DNA from: Limonium bicolor
Taxonomy: Eukaryota > Streptophyta > Magnoliopsida > Caryophyllales > Plumbaginaceae
Assembly: GCA_023374045.1 (NCBI GenBank)
Contig: CM041779.1
Coordinates: forward strand, 3,410,001 to 3,474,000
Direction of reading: 5' to 3'
Length of the DNA stretch: 64,000 bases
A program made the translations under genes and the position numbers. Positions 44,601 to 56,512 of the stretch are shown one piece after another (position 1 is the first letter of the stretch; each line of letters opens with the position of its first letter). Under the pieces are notes generated by a model. It saw only the letters and a program-made list of their open reading frames with translations. It was not told the DNA's origin and searched no databases.

Positions 44601-46275
44601 TTCACCTACTTTCCTTACTTCCTCAAATACACATCCTCCCATCAAATTCAACTTAAAGCTAGCCACACCCAACAAGGGTCCTACCAGCACATAAGGTTCA
44701 TACAAAAATTCAATACACCAACATTTCTTCAACCACAATACCAATACATCATTACTTCCTCAAATAGCAATACTAATACACATACACCATTCATTTGGCT
44801 CTAAGGCCTACAAATCCACACATTTGCTCACCAATACTCAAAGATCCACAACTACAATACTAATACAATGGTTTATGTTCTTTTATTTGTTTACCCATTC
44901 CCATTACACTAATGCATTAAATTAAGCATTAAGAAGAAGCTCTTACCTTGAGCTTTTCATTTCCTCCACTCTTTTCCAATTCTCTTCTTCCTCTCTTTCT
45001 TGTCCAAATCGGTTTTGTGGGGAATGGAGTTGCCAAACTCCATTCCCATCACCCAAGCACACAAAGACAAGTATAATTAATACACTAACCCTTTGATTTA
45101 TGCTAGTTCATTGAAGTGTTCGAAATACAAATTCTAGGGTTTACCTTTGGAGTGCTTTAGGAGGGGTTTTAGCCCTTGGTTCAAGAAGGAGATTCCATCA
45201 CCATTGCTAGGGGAAATTGACGCTCAAAAGAGAGAGAAAAATAAGGCATTACAAAGGGCCAAAAATCGGCTACCAAAGGAAGGTGGAGAAAACTTGAATC
45301 TTTTATGGAGATTTTTACCTTGTTGGAAAGAGGAGACTCCAAGCTTCACATTGATGTTACTTCCTTCACCAATGGGGTAGACCCACGAAAATCAACTTCC
45401 TCATTTTTGGATTTTGAAAAGAGAGAAGTGTAGAGGATGATGAGGAGAGTACGAATATGCAATTATTTTTACATTTGGAGTTCAAATGGAGGTGGAGCAT
45501 GGAGGAGAAGGTGGAGTAGCCATGGAGGTTTCCTTTGGGGCTCCAAAATCGCCCAACCAGAAGAGAGAGGGGGGCAAAAATCGATGGGGAAGAAGAAGGG
45601 TAGGAGAGAGATGAGGGAAAAGTGAGAATGAGAGGTGAGAGAGTGTTGTTTACTTTTGTACTTTTATTTGTTTTGCTTTTTGGTTCCCTCTACTTATTAG
45701 CTAGTTACATGTGTATGAGAGGGTTATTTGACCCATTAAAAATCGGCCGCACACACTACTACTAGCTGGAGCGTTTTTCGTCTTTTACAGAAAACGCCCA
45801 TTATTTTGCCCGGTTTTGATACTATTCGCTAACCGGGTCCGTTTTCCAGAATTTTCTCGTTTAATTATTTTTATTCATTATTAAGCTTCCATAAATGCTT
45901 AATAATTATTATTTAATGATTTATAATTTTTACGGGTCTGTTTGACCACTTAAAGTCACGTTTTCGGGTTTCCTCGAAAAACGTGTGCTAAGACTCTTTT
46001 AGCGTTTTAATACATTTCTTGGATTCGTCTTCTTTGGGAATCGTTCCCGTATACTAATTACGCATGAATAAGCCTTAAGAATCCTCATAATACTCTAACC
46101 GGGGTCTCGTACCTCCTTTGGTTATTTAACGCTCATTTTAGCGTTTTCCGCTTTCTAAGCGTTTCCTCATTTCTTTTGGATTTATTTTCCTTACCAAAAT
46201 TATTTAGGCACTATTAGGCTCTTAAATACCTTATTAAAATATTCTAATCACCATATTTAAGTTCGGGGTATTTCA
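41612..46275 (-). repeat. element 4, 5' LTR
   Basis: Near-identical to 31587-36218. Hairpin array 43709-44036 (five full units), TACTCA minisatellite 42255-42590. Confidence 0.93.
43709..44036. repeat. 72-bp-period hairpin array, element 4 5' LTR
   Basis: Five complete units with GACCGAACTTGC/GCAAGTTCGGTC-type stems. It lies about 2.2 kb from the LTR start, the same place as the different-sequence array of element 5 (about 2.1 kb from its start). Confidence 0.9.
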
Positions 46276-46521
46276 CTATCACTTTTCTACTTTTTTTTAA
46301 AAAAAACCAAAAGGAGATATATTGATTAAGAATAACAATTTAGAACAAAATCTGGATCCCATCACCTTTCTATTGCATCATTGATCGACATCAAGTTCAG
46401 CACCCAAACGAAAATTGACCTTACAACTCACCTACCTGCACATTACTCGCTACCTATATCTCTGCTTGTAAGTTATCCCTACTACCTACACACTGACACA
46501 AGCAACAACGAAAGATGCTTA

Positions 46522-46688
46522 TAGGACATCCACGAGGGTGGATGGATTCACTCTCAAAATAATAATATTTTATTCTTTAACTCACAATCTCTCTTTTTTG
46601 CTAAGACACCCACTTTTTGGGGTTCTTAGTTAAGAAATTCTCACATATTTCTCTCCTCCATATCATATTTTATCAATTGTGGATGTCC
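46522..46688. mobile_element. short MITE downstream of the WD40 gene
   Basis: Inverted ends GGACATCCAC (46524-46533) and GTGGATGTCC (46679-46688), flanked by TTA on both sides (46519-46521, 46689-46691). An AT-rich 167-bp element; a diverged relative (GGGCATC..., 46692-46920) follows directly. TTA suggests a PIF/Harbinger type, but the ends are short. Confidence 0.45.
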
Positions 46689-46691
46689 TTA

Positions 46692-47015
46692 GGGCATCTT
46701 GGCATTTGAATTTCATCCACCAATAAATATTATTTTATTATCTCATCTCACACTATCTTATTTACCTAGATCCTCTCACAATCTCTCTTGTTTATCTAGA
46801 TTCTCTAAAAATAGGTGTCTTAATTTAGTTAAGAACCCCTTTCATATCGATCCTCTCTCCTTCACCTCTTAATTTTCTTTTTTCTTTTTTAACATTATGG
46901 GTGGAATCCATACCATTATGGATGCTATCCTCTTAGTCTTCATTTTACAAAAAGGAAACAGGATATAAACAACAATACATCCATCATCATCGTCTCATGA
47001 CGACAAGTTTAATTA
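46692..47015. other. 3' flank of the WD40 gene
   Basis: AT-rich, MITE-derived in part. On the minus strand this is the presumed 3' untranslated region of the WD40 gene; no clear poly(A) signal chosen. Confidence 0.35.
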
Positions 47016-49679
47016 TCATACAGACCTCCAGACATACACTTGTCCTCCGCTTGTCGAACCAGCAAGAGCACCTACCTTATGAGGATGGGCATCAAACCGG
47101 CATGGAATAGCAGTCATGAGGTCGCTTGTTAGAGTTGATATGGTTTTCCCAACTTTAGCTGAAAGAACATCAACTCCTCTTTTCATGTTACCGACGAAGA
47201 TGTGTGTGTCATCCCAACCCCATATAGCTCTGTCATCAGAAACAGAACCAATTTTTAAGCAATGATACAGGAATGGTTATCAGTTCCACTTAAATGTACA
47301 CAGGATTGTGATGAGACGCAAAATAACCCATAAAACATATATATATATATATAAGATGTACATGGAATTGGAAGGGAAAGAGAGTTTTACTTGAAAGTGG
47401 GAATCCATCTCCCTGTTTGATTATTATGACTCAACATGGATAGCTCTTCATAATTCGGGCCACTTGCCACACCAATATAGTCATCATAACTGCAAGACAA
47501 TACCAATGTACTTTAACATGATTATTAAACCACCAGCAAGTAAACAACCAAACATGCCCAGCAACTATACTCACCTTCCTATTAGAAAAATTAATATACA
47601 CCCCCATAAACCTACCACACAAAATTGCTCATCATCATACCTTGTTGTTGCTAGGTGAGTCCCAGACGGAGAAAAATAAGCAGACTGCACTGTCCGTTTA
47701 TGCACAATAGTCTTGACCGCTTTCGATTTCTTCTTCGTACCCATTTGTCTTAGATCCCATATGCAAGCAGTCCCGTCAGTAGAACTAGTAGCCATGACCT
47801 TGGTGTTTGAAGAACAGAAATCGACCGTGTTTATCTTGTGCCCGTGTAAGTTCCATGACGATGAGGGTTTTCCTTCCCTTGTGTCAAACACTGTTAACGT
47901 ACCATGTCTTCCCTCGCCAAAGTAAATGGTGCTGGGATCGTCTCGTGGTTGAGCGAGAGATAAGATTGCTTCATATTCATATTCAGTTGAGTATAATAGG
48001 TTGAATTCTTGTTTGTCTAGGTTTGTCACTCGTAGTACGCCATCGTAGCAGCTGGTGTATATCTGTGCAGTAAAATAATAAAGTCAACCAAACTAGTTCA
48101 TAAAGAGTAGCAAGTTACAATAGTTGTCTAGCAATAACAGCTATGAAAATGATATGGATACTCATACTAGGCTGTTAAATGACCAAGGCTTTAACTATTT
48201 GTTGATGAAGTGTAATTTAATACCATGCCGCATAATCAATACAATCAATAAATAAATAGACTCGCAGATAACTTTAAAACCAAGCCAACTCAACAAATGA
48301 ACTAATGTTCAGTAATCTGGGGAAATTTGCAGTGATATGATTAAAAGACTGAAAAACTAGGTAGAAAATAAGTAGTTTCACATGGAGGAAAAGACCTAAA
48401 GATTCTAGACTTTCAGTCGTATCTTCACTTCAGATTTAGCAGATCATCATTAAGTTTGCCAGACTCAGACAAGTATAAGAGAATCCCCTTACAACAAAAA
48501 ATCTAGTGGCACCACTATTTCTCTGTAATCAAGCAAGTGATTTACATGGGTTCAGTTTTACCACAACGATTAGTTTGTTCGAGTTCCCACACTTGCTTTA
48601 ACCATTCAAAACTTCTCTAATACAGATATAATATCTTGATCCATCTAGTAGACGCCTTTCAATAGTTAGCTCCATATTTAGACACAAATCACATCAGCTA
48701 AAAGAAAAACAGGCAATCACCCAAGTGAAAACTAGGCAAGGGGATAAAATCTCCCCCCCCCCCCATATCTCATTGTGTGCAGAGCCGGGAAACAAGCTTC
48801 ATAATGCAACCCTGCACCGAAGACGGGTGCAATGCAACACAACGCACCCCTCTACACGGTTTGCAAATGAATCTCTTCAGTCTATTAAAATTACCTTCGA
48901 CAAATCTGATGGATGGATCGTAATTCCAGAAACAGGTGCGGAATGGGGTTGGTAGAGATGAATGTTATCAGCATCAGATTTCAAATTCCAGAACCCAACG
49001 TTCCCAAACTTATTCCCCACAGCAACCATTTCAATATCAGTAGTAGGGAAAAACTTCACTGTCATAATCTTTCCGGGAACAAGACGCGCAACATACTCCG
49101 GGTCCAAACGCAATGAACTTAACTTGAAGATTTCTTTGTCAAGCACCGAGGATGTCCCGCCATCCGGTGACGATTCCAATTCCAAAATTGAGTCTATTAG
49201 TGTTTGGTCAGAACTGTTACCTTGGTTGGCTTCACCAAATCCAACAGGACGCAGGGCTCTAGAAGTTATTTGAGGGGGATTATTAGATTGTGAGTGTTTA
49301 ACAGACGACTCGAGAAAATCGTCGGTAAGACCTTCGGAATCTGGACGCATCTTTTGTATGCGACGGGACCTTCGAATGACGACCGGTTCTTCCTGTTTTG
49401 GGGTCTTCAGTGAGTTCAATTTGTAAGAGTTCTTCTCCACCCTACAGTATTTAGAATTGGGAATCGGTGAGCCTTTGACATAAATGAATAAACTGGTTTA
49501 AGTAAGTTCGAATCAGAAGGAAACGGTGAGGATGTGTGAGTAAAGAACCTCGGGCGCTTGGGGGAGGCCGACAGTTCAACAAGCTTAGAATGAATCTTCA
49601 AAGAGGCTATCATTTCTTGGTTGCGCTTGATATTTTCCAGTCTCTGGCGCTCGTACTCTGTTGGCTCCTCAATCCCCAT
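47016..49679 (-). CDS. WDR76: WDR76/CMR1-like WD40 protein (DNA-damage-binding type)
   Basis: Five exons on the minus strand: 49679-49549, 49441-48895, 48062-47641, 47489-47391 and 47229-47016. All introns are GT-AG and phases match, giving about 470 residues. The first 120 residues are basic and low-complexity (start MGIEEPTEYERQRLENIKRN). The rest forms WD40 repeats, for example FPTTDIEMVAVGNKFGNVGF, HPSDLSK joined to IYTSCYDGVLRV, HGHKINTVDF with TDGTACIWDLRQ, and the final SGGQVYVWRSV. WDLR fits the WDxR (DWD) signature by which DDB2-type proteins bind DDB1 in CUL4 ubiquitin ligases (family knowledge). Yeast CMR1 and animal WDR76 act in DNA damage and replication stress; the plant role is inferred. 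The frame is intact and flanked by transposons on both sides; intron 2 (833 bp) holds a C run of about 12. Confidence 0.9.
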
Positions 49680-49836
49680 GGCTACAGATGATTCTCAAGG
49701 CGATTACTCTACGGAAGCCTTAAGGCGGTAAACGGGGAGAAATTGAGAGTTCGGGAAATAATTTTTGGAAAGTAAAATGACGATGAACCGAACCCCAGAG
49801 CCCCGTGCCACCGCCAATATTGCATCGTTACTAATT

Positions 49837-49845
49837 GGCGGGAAA
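49837..49845 (-). promoter_or_regulatory. E2F-like site upstream of the WD40 gene
   Basis: TTTCCCGCC on the minus strand, about 160 bp upstream of the ATG and in the orientation of the gene. It matches the E2F consensus that drives S-phase and DNA-repair genes. A CCAAT motif lies close by (49814-49818, plus strand). Confidence 0.55.
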
Positions 49846-49969
49846 AATGGGAATTGGTGGGAAGATGCCGTAAGTTGGAGCAATACAGAAGCGACACGTT
49901 TTCTCTAGCGTGTCGCGTTCGACACCGAGCGTTACACTTTTTCTGGTAGAGCAATCGGGAAGCCCACAT

Positions 49970-50085
49970 TTACTACCGAAGACCACAACAACATATCGCT
50001 TCTTTTCTCTTCTCTATTATTTTTTTATTTTTCTATTAGTCTAAATATTAATATATTATACATGATGATGCGCGGCAAGTGTGCA
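49970..50085. other. intergenic stretch between WD40 promoter and LINE
   Basis: AT- and T-rich; no feature seen. Confidence 0.4.
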
Positions 50086-50102
50086 GAAATTACCATCAAC
50101 TT
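50086..50102. repeat. target site duplication of the LINE, left copy
   Basis: GAAATTACCATCAACTT here and at 54987-55003; a perfect 17-bp duplication, typical of target-primed reverse transcription. Confidence 0.93.
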
Positions 50103-50453
50103 TTTTTGATGAAATTGAGATGACCATAACATATAACAGAAATATAACCAACTAGCAAGACTACAAGAGAGGTGGAGGCCATCTAGTCATGCTAGTTCCA
50201 TGTCAAGCTTACAAGCCATAGTAATATTAGGGGGAACATGCTCCCCCATCCAGACCCGATTACTATCAAAGAGAGGGTTCCCCATATTACAGATAAGCTT
50301 AACCAGATAATTATCATACAAATTGGAGTTACTCCTAACAATACTAGCGAAATTTGGTAATAGTTCTCTCCCATCAAAATATCTTCCCTACTAGCATTAT
50401 CACTCATGATAACACCCAAATTGAGGGCTTCCTCGAAATACTTTTCAACTTAT

Positions 50454-53400
50454 TCAATGCAAATGTTGTGGCTGCCCACCGAGATAGCAAGCTCCATAGC
50501 AATTTTTTGCTTTGATATCAGCATGATGCACATTACTAGTGCTAGAAATTCTTCGATTGAAAGCTGCAATAGGCAAACCGAAATCATCCCGGATGAGCCT
50601 GGCTATGACCCGGTCCCCATAACGACTAGAAAGCATACCCGTGCAGATGTTAAGGTGGCCCATGGGCGGGGGCTGCCACATCCTCTGCGAGGAAAGAGAA
50701 GAAGAGACCTTCATCATCAAAATGTAAGCTTCAGTAAAGGAGTTATTTACCTCAACTTCTTTCCACCACGATAGCTCAGAATTATGCTTGACATTATTCC
50801 TCGAGGCGTAGATGACCCAGAGCTTATTGGCCACATGAGAGAGCTTCTTCACACTCCACACCTCGGTCATCCGAAGGAACCAGTCTAACATACCATCCAC
50901 ATTCTTTGGAACAACATTAATATCAACCAAACCCCTCCATAGATCGCTAACTGCACAACAATGGAAGAAGCAGTGAGCCAAACTATCCTTGTCCCCACAG
51001 AAGAAGCACTTCGAATCCCCTTCAATCCTTCTAGCCAGATTGTCCTGACAAGGGATAATATTACCCAGGAACTTCCAGAGGTTAAGCTTGACTCTGGGGC
51101 AGCAAATAGAGGTATTAATCTTCTTCCCAACCCTCATAATGAAATGATACGGATTGGAAGAGCTCCCCAGACCTGTTTCCTTAACCAGAAAATTATAAGC
51201 AGATTTCACCGAGAACTTTTTATCTTTAGAGAAAGTCCAGACCCACTGATTGGAATTAACCATATCTTGAGTCGAGGGAGACATCATCACATCCCCCATG
51301 GAAGGAGGGGGCCGAGAGCCCTCTCTAAGCAATTCCAGAACCGAAGAGATGGACTTCCAGATGGTGCTACCTTTATTCGAAGGATAACACTCTCTAATAT
51401 TATTATGGGGATAGTAGAGATGTTTCATAACTTGAACCACTAAAGACCCTAGATTAGTGAGCAGTCACCAGAGCTGTTTCACCAAAAGGGCTTTGTTGAA
51501 ATTCTCCACTTCTCTGAATCCAAGGCCACCTTGGTCCACATTCTCACAAACCTTGGACCATTTAGTCCAGTGGAGAGCTTTTTTACCAACTTTCCCACTC
51601 CACCAGAAAGAAGAGAAAGCTGCATTGAGTTTCGCAATGATGCCCTTGGGAAGGGCAAAAAGGGACATGGTACAGTTGGGTATAGACTGGAGAACAGTAG
51701 ACACCAAGATGGATCTAGCTGCTTGGGCCATAGGTTTGGACCAGTTGGAAACCCTTTTGTGGACGGATTCAAGAAGATAGTTGAAGAGGTCGTATTTTCT
51801 CCTTCCTATCTTAAGGGGAAGACTCAGATATTTAGAGAAGCAAGGAACCTCTTGGACATTTAGTAAGCTAGAGATATTATCTTTGATGATAGAGATAATC
51901 TTTTGCTAAACACAAGTTCAGATTTGAGATGGTTTATTTTGTGTACGGAGGCTAGGAGAAATTTGGTGAGAATGTGTTTCAGGCGGGAGATATTTGTGGG
52001 GTTGGCTTTACCAAAGAGGAGAAGATCATCCGCAAAGGCTAGATGGGAGATAGACGGACAAAGGGGGGAGAGCTTAATCCCATGATAATCTCCAATACTA
52101 TCAGACTTATTAAGGAAACTCGACAGAGCTTCCTGCGCCAAAATGAATAGGAAGGGAGAGAGAGGGTCGCCTTGTCTAATATCTCTGGACTGCCTGAACG
52201 AGATACCTGGCTTGCCATTGATGAGGATAGAGCATCTGACAGAACGGACACAATTCATGACTGGATTAATCCAATTCGAGGGGAAACCCATGGATAAGAG
52301 AACATCTTGGAGAAAACTCCACTCTAATATGTCATAAGCCTTATCAAAATCCAATTTGAGAGTAAAGAAACCATTCTTGACAGCTTGGTTTTTCTCTAAA
52401 AAGTGTTGGAGCTCGCCTGCTAGAATGATATTATCAGTAATAAGTCTTCCTTTCACAAATCCTGATTGGTTGTGGGAGATGAAATGGGGAAGAATGTGCT
52501 GAACCCTATTAGCCAAAGTCTTGGAAGCAATCTTGTAAGCAAAGTTACAGAGAGTGATCGGTCTGAATTTATCAATATCAGTCGCCCCCACCATCTTTAG
52601 AATAAGAGTAATGAAATAGTCATTCATGGAGTCAGGGAGAGGATGTCCTCTAAGTATAGGCATGACTGCATCAATAATTTGGTTCCCAATTATATGCCAG
52701 AAAGTGATATAGAATTTACCGTTGAAGCCATCAGGACCAGGAGCTTTGTCGGATCCTAATTGTTTCACAGCTGAAGTAATTTCCTCTCTAGTATAAGGCC
52801 TATTGAGCTCAGAGACAAATCTAGCATTTAGCCGACCCTCCACTACACCCACAAAGTCACTATCCGCCTAGGGATAGGAAGAAGAAAAGAGATTTTGGAA
52901 ATACTCTCTAGCTATGAATTCGATCCTCTGCCAAGTATATTCCATAGTGTTCCCGGAATCCAAAAGACCGAAAATCTCTTTTGATCTTTTAATGGAAGAA
53001 GCCCTAGCATGAAAATACCCCGTATTCTTATCCCCTTCTTTTATCCACTTGTCTCTGGATCTTTGCTTCCACCAGATTTCCTCCCGGAAAGAAAGTAACT
53101 CAATTTCCAGAAGGAGTCTCTTTCTATTATTAATAGCTCCCAAAGAGCTATCACTAATAGAAATATTACCTAGCTCTTTCTTCTTATTTATGATCTTCCA
53201 TTTAATCTTGGAAATAGACCACCCCTTCCATTCACTTAGCTTCCGAGCACATAAATCCAGAGAAGTAGTAATGTTGGGGTAATTATTACTCCAAACATCC
53301 GTAACTATCTCTGCACACTTGGGATCCAAACACCAACCATTTTTGAATCTGAATTTTTTTGCCGGGACTTTATGATTACCAAAGAACCTGATAAATAGAG

Positions 53401-54088
53401 GACAGTGGTCAGGATCTTCACGAGGTAAGTGTTCCACTGAGATATCGGGGAAGGCCTGTAATCTAGCAGAGGAGCAGAACACTCTATCCAATCTACTATG
53501 AGAATGGAAATACCCATCCCGACAGTTGGTTGTAGAACTCTCTCCACAAAAAACCAATGTCATGAAGATCACACTCAATAATGGCATCTCTAAACGGGGC
53601 CATGTGAACTTCTTGCCTAATTCTGCCCCCGATCTTCTCAGAGGCATGAAAAATCTGGTTGAAATCACCAGCTATCACCCAGGGCAAGGAAACTTGCTTA
53701 CTAAGAATTCAGAGAAGCTTTCAGGACAAATGCTTAAGAGACCAATTAGACCATCCGTAAAACCCGGTGAACACCAATTGGAGATCACCCGAAAGTGACA
53801 TAATGGCTGACATATGGTGTATAGATTGAGAGATCATCGAACATCCTAGGAATCTTTTCCACATAAGGCACAAACCACCACTCCTTCCTCTGCTTGAAAC
53901 CGCTAGCCCACTATATAGAGGAAAGTCCCAAAGAAGAAATCCATATCTATTTCAGACTTATGAGTCTCATTGAGGAAGATAATGACAGGGTTGAGTTTTA
54001 GAATCAAACTCTTAACCCAATAGACAACCTTGGATTTTCCTAAGCCCCTGCAATTGAGAGTTAAACAACTCATCAGAAAGAAGACCAT
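50454..54088 (-). pseudogene. LINE ORF2: endonuclease, reverse transcriptase, zf-RVT, RNase H-like
   Basis: Read on the minus strand. Endonuclease from LTLNCRGLGKS (about 54065) with IIFLNETH, AGDFNQIF (53670 region), SRLDRVFCS and DPDHCPLFI. Reverse transcriptase 52852-51860 starts at REEITSAVKQLGSDKAPGPD, with QSGFVKGR, LKLDFDKAYD, RQGDPLSPFLF and the catalytic FADD. It continues at 51731-51465 (ARSILVSTVLQ...) after a shift, then 51440-50454 with the zf-RVT region (PRVKLNLWKFLGNIIP, CFFCGDKDSLAHCFFHC) and a degenerate RNase H-like end. At least three frame breaks and several stops. Nicks target DNA and copies its own RNA in active relatives; this copy is dead. Confidence 0.9.
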
Positions 54089-54986
54089 AAGGAAAGCCCC
54101 GAGGACTAAAGCAATCCAAACCTAGCAACCGGACAAAACCACCCAGATCAACCACCTGCACAACTGGCTATCCCAATAAAAAACCAAGGCCAGAGAGCCA
54201 AATAGCTGAGACAAGGAGACAACCGGAACCTGGGAAACAGACCAAGACGCCACAGACAAACCAAACACCGGACGCCTGAAAGAGGAGAAGAGAAGCCCTC
54301 TGACTACTCCCCGCTAAATCCTAGCCGAGAAAGGAAGGACTAGCCCAATAATTCCATTCAATCGAAACAGAGGAAATCAGCAAACGCCTACCAAAGTAGG
54401 CAAATCAAACAACCCGAGGGGACAGGACTCCACGAATACGACTCCAATCGACGAAGAAAAAACCGACGCCAACCAGCGAAGAAAGCCACAAATGCTAGAC
54501 CAGAAGAGACCCAAAAAACCGACCCGCCACCGCTCCAGATCAAGACCCAAACTTAGACCGAGCACCTTCAAGCTCACACTGGGAAGGAGACCACCACGGC
54601 CCAGTGGCTAGAACAGAAGACAAAAAAACACAGCGTGAGAGAGACACTAGTACAACGCCCCTTGACCATTGCCGGGAACAGAAAACACCACGGCCCGGCG
54701 CTAGAAAGAAGCCCACCCAAACGAAGGGAAGCGCTAGCACTGCCGCCCTAAAACACACTGCCGATAACTGGAAGCCCCAAGTGAAGAAGACAGAACCAAA
54801 ACCTGAGGAGTCCCAGAGAAAGGAAAATTACCGACAGCCACTAGACTCCTAGAGAAGAGGAAGAGGAAGAGGATTAAGAACCAATCTCGCTGAGACCAGA
54901 CGAGAATGAGGAGGACGAGATAAATCGCCTCTGAATCGCTTCCTAGGGAGAGCGAATTTCAGTTTTTTAATAGCATTATTGAGTTT
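54089..54986 (-). other. 5' untranslated part of the LINE
   Basis: GC-richer than the surroundings, C/T-rich on the minus strand near the 5' end, no conserved frame. Short frames here carry no domain. Confidence 0.5.
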
Positions 54987-55009
54987 GAAATTACCATCAA
55001 CTTAACAAC

Positions 55010-56465
55010 AGCATACTTCTTTTGAGTTCGAACTTGGGGCAAGGAATTTGGGTTCTAATATCCTGATGAGGAAAGACTTTTTGCGCTAGGTTGAGGACCT
55101 TGGGACATATGATGGTTGCCTTATCGTTTTAACACAAATTGATAAAGTCAAAGCCCCGCACGACCATGAGTTCAAATGGTGTCCTTTATGGGTTTGAGTT
55201 CATGACCTCCCAATATGGTTCATGAACCAGACTTTTGCGTGACGTATTGGTGATCGCATCGACCACTTCTTGGATTATGTGGAGCTTGATCGTCGTCAAG
55301 CTGGATCTTTCATGCACTTGAAGATAAATATTAACATCACCCAAGCTCTTCTCCGCTTCATTAAAATCTCTATCGAGGGTAAGCCTTCTGTTCTGTGACT
55401 TACATATGAGCGACTACCTAACTTGTGCTTTTTGTGTGGACATTTTACCCATCATGTCTGTGACTGCCCTTATCGCACTGAGGCGACGTACCAAGAGTTC
55501 AACTACGTACGGTCTTTGGCTCAAAGCTGGGACTCAGTCTACTGGTCGACCAACTGCGGATGACTCACTTCCCTATCCTCCAGAACATCGCTATCTCTGT
55601 CCCTAGCTCCACAGCCTGACCTTGTTGCTAATTCTTCCCGACCAATGGAGTTAGTTGTACCACCAAATTAGGGTCAACCAGATGCTGAGCTGAAGAAGGT
55701 GAGATACCACCAGAAAATTTGAATGGGCGCAAACAGAAGCTGCAGGATGTCCGTTCTTCTTCGACTGAGGCAGAACTCCAGGAGCTGATGAGTTTAGAGG
55801 ATGTATCCAAGAAAGGCAAGGCAGTGCGGAGTCTGAATCTGTTCGGCGTCTCTGGTGGAGTCTGAATCTGATCCAGAGTTTTTAGATTGGTTTTGTGCAA
55901 GCTGTGGCATATACTCCTCGTCCACTTTGACGAAGATAATTTGCTCCTATGACGGCTTTGGTTCGCACATTGTTATCTCAATCACTCCAACACTAATTCT
56001 TTTGACCAAGGTTGGTGCCAGACTGATAATTTTCTTAGTATTACTTGTCAACTGCATACCTCCTTAGGCCATCATCGTCATGATCATCCACACTGTCTTG
56101 AAATTTTGGTGGATGGTAGCATGGATAGTCATTCCCACTTCGGGATTTCATATGTGGGTTTTCAGGGCAATGATATTCAGCTGGCAGGTTACAAAGGAGG
56201 TGTTGGATCTTTGTTACCAACTAAAGTAGAAGCCTTGGCTTTGGAATTGGGTCTGGAGGCCGCTTCTGACTCTGGAGCTACGTCACTCTTTGGTTCGCAA
56301 CGTTTTACATCGCCTATTATCCAATCTAGGGTATTTTAATTCTGTAACTAGGTTTTATATACCAAGGTCTGACAAACACGTCAGCACATTACTTAGCTAA
56401 TATGGCCCGTCGATCTCAGTCAACAGAGCAATGGTCTGCGGTCAATATTCCACAGTTGTTACTAG
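55010..56465 (+). pseudogene. second LINE fragment: ORF1 (DUF4283 + CCHC) joined to RNase H, no RT
   Basis: Plus strand. 55070-55400 reads as a DUF4283 end (FKWCPLWVRVHDLPIWFMNQTF, in part), followed by YERLPNLCFLCGHFTHHVCD, a CCHC knuckle (55409-55470). After about 600 bp without recognised domain, 56106-56330 reads as a plant LINE-type RNase H (VDGSMDSHSHFGISYVGF, then TKVEALALELGLEAA), and 56395-56450 as its tail (LANMARRSQSTEQWSAVNIP). Endonuclease and reverse transcriptase, which should lie between, are missing. The 5' side is cut at the LINE insertion. Several stops and frame changes. Confidence 0.65.
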
Positions 56466-56512
56466 GCTATGTAACCCTTAAATACAGCATCTACTTCATT
56501 AACACACTTCTT

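Larger units (their letters stand above)
31587..46275 (-). mobile_element. element 4: LARD-like LTR retrotransposon, about 14.7 kb
   Basis: On the minus strand: 5' LTR 46275-41612, primer site 41606-41595, interior 41611-36219, purine tract, 3' LTR 36218-31587. The LTRs (about 4.65 kb each) differ at roughly 1-2 percent by eye. The interior shows no gag or pol; only short scattered frames occur on either strand. Very long LTRs with a non-coding interior define large retrotransposon derivatives (LARDs). The purine-tract context resembles Tekay/Del chromoviruses, so I infer that such an element supplies its proteins. A clear 5-bp duplication is missing: CCATA lies on the left, CTATC on the right. 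Confidence 0.85.
50103..54986 (-). mobile_element. L1-type LINE, minus strand, ORF1-less
   Basis: Runs on the minus strand from 54986 to an A-tail of about 7 (T run at 50101-50107), bounded by a 17-bp duplication. It has an 0.9-kb 5' part without a clear frame and then a decayed ORF2. ORF1 (gag-like, usually DUF4283 plus a CCHC knuckle) is absent, although both ends of the insertion are defined. Either ORF1 was lost in the parent copy or the 5' part comes from other transcribed sequence. Confidence 0.88.

Noticed and set aside
46276..46280. Target duplication of element 4
   Set aside because: CTATC does not match CCATA (31582-31586); only three of five positions agree.
51903..52337. Plus-strand frames across the LINE
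   Set aside because: Antisense shadows of the reverse transcriptase on the minus strand.
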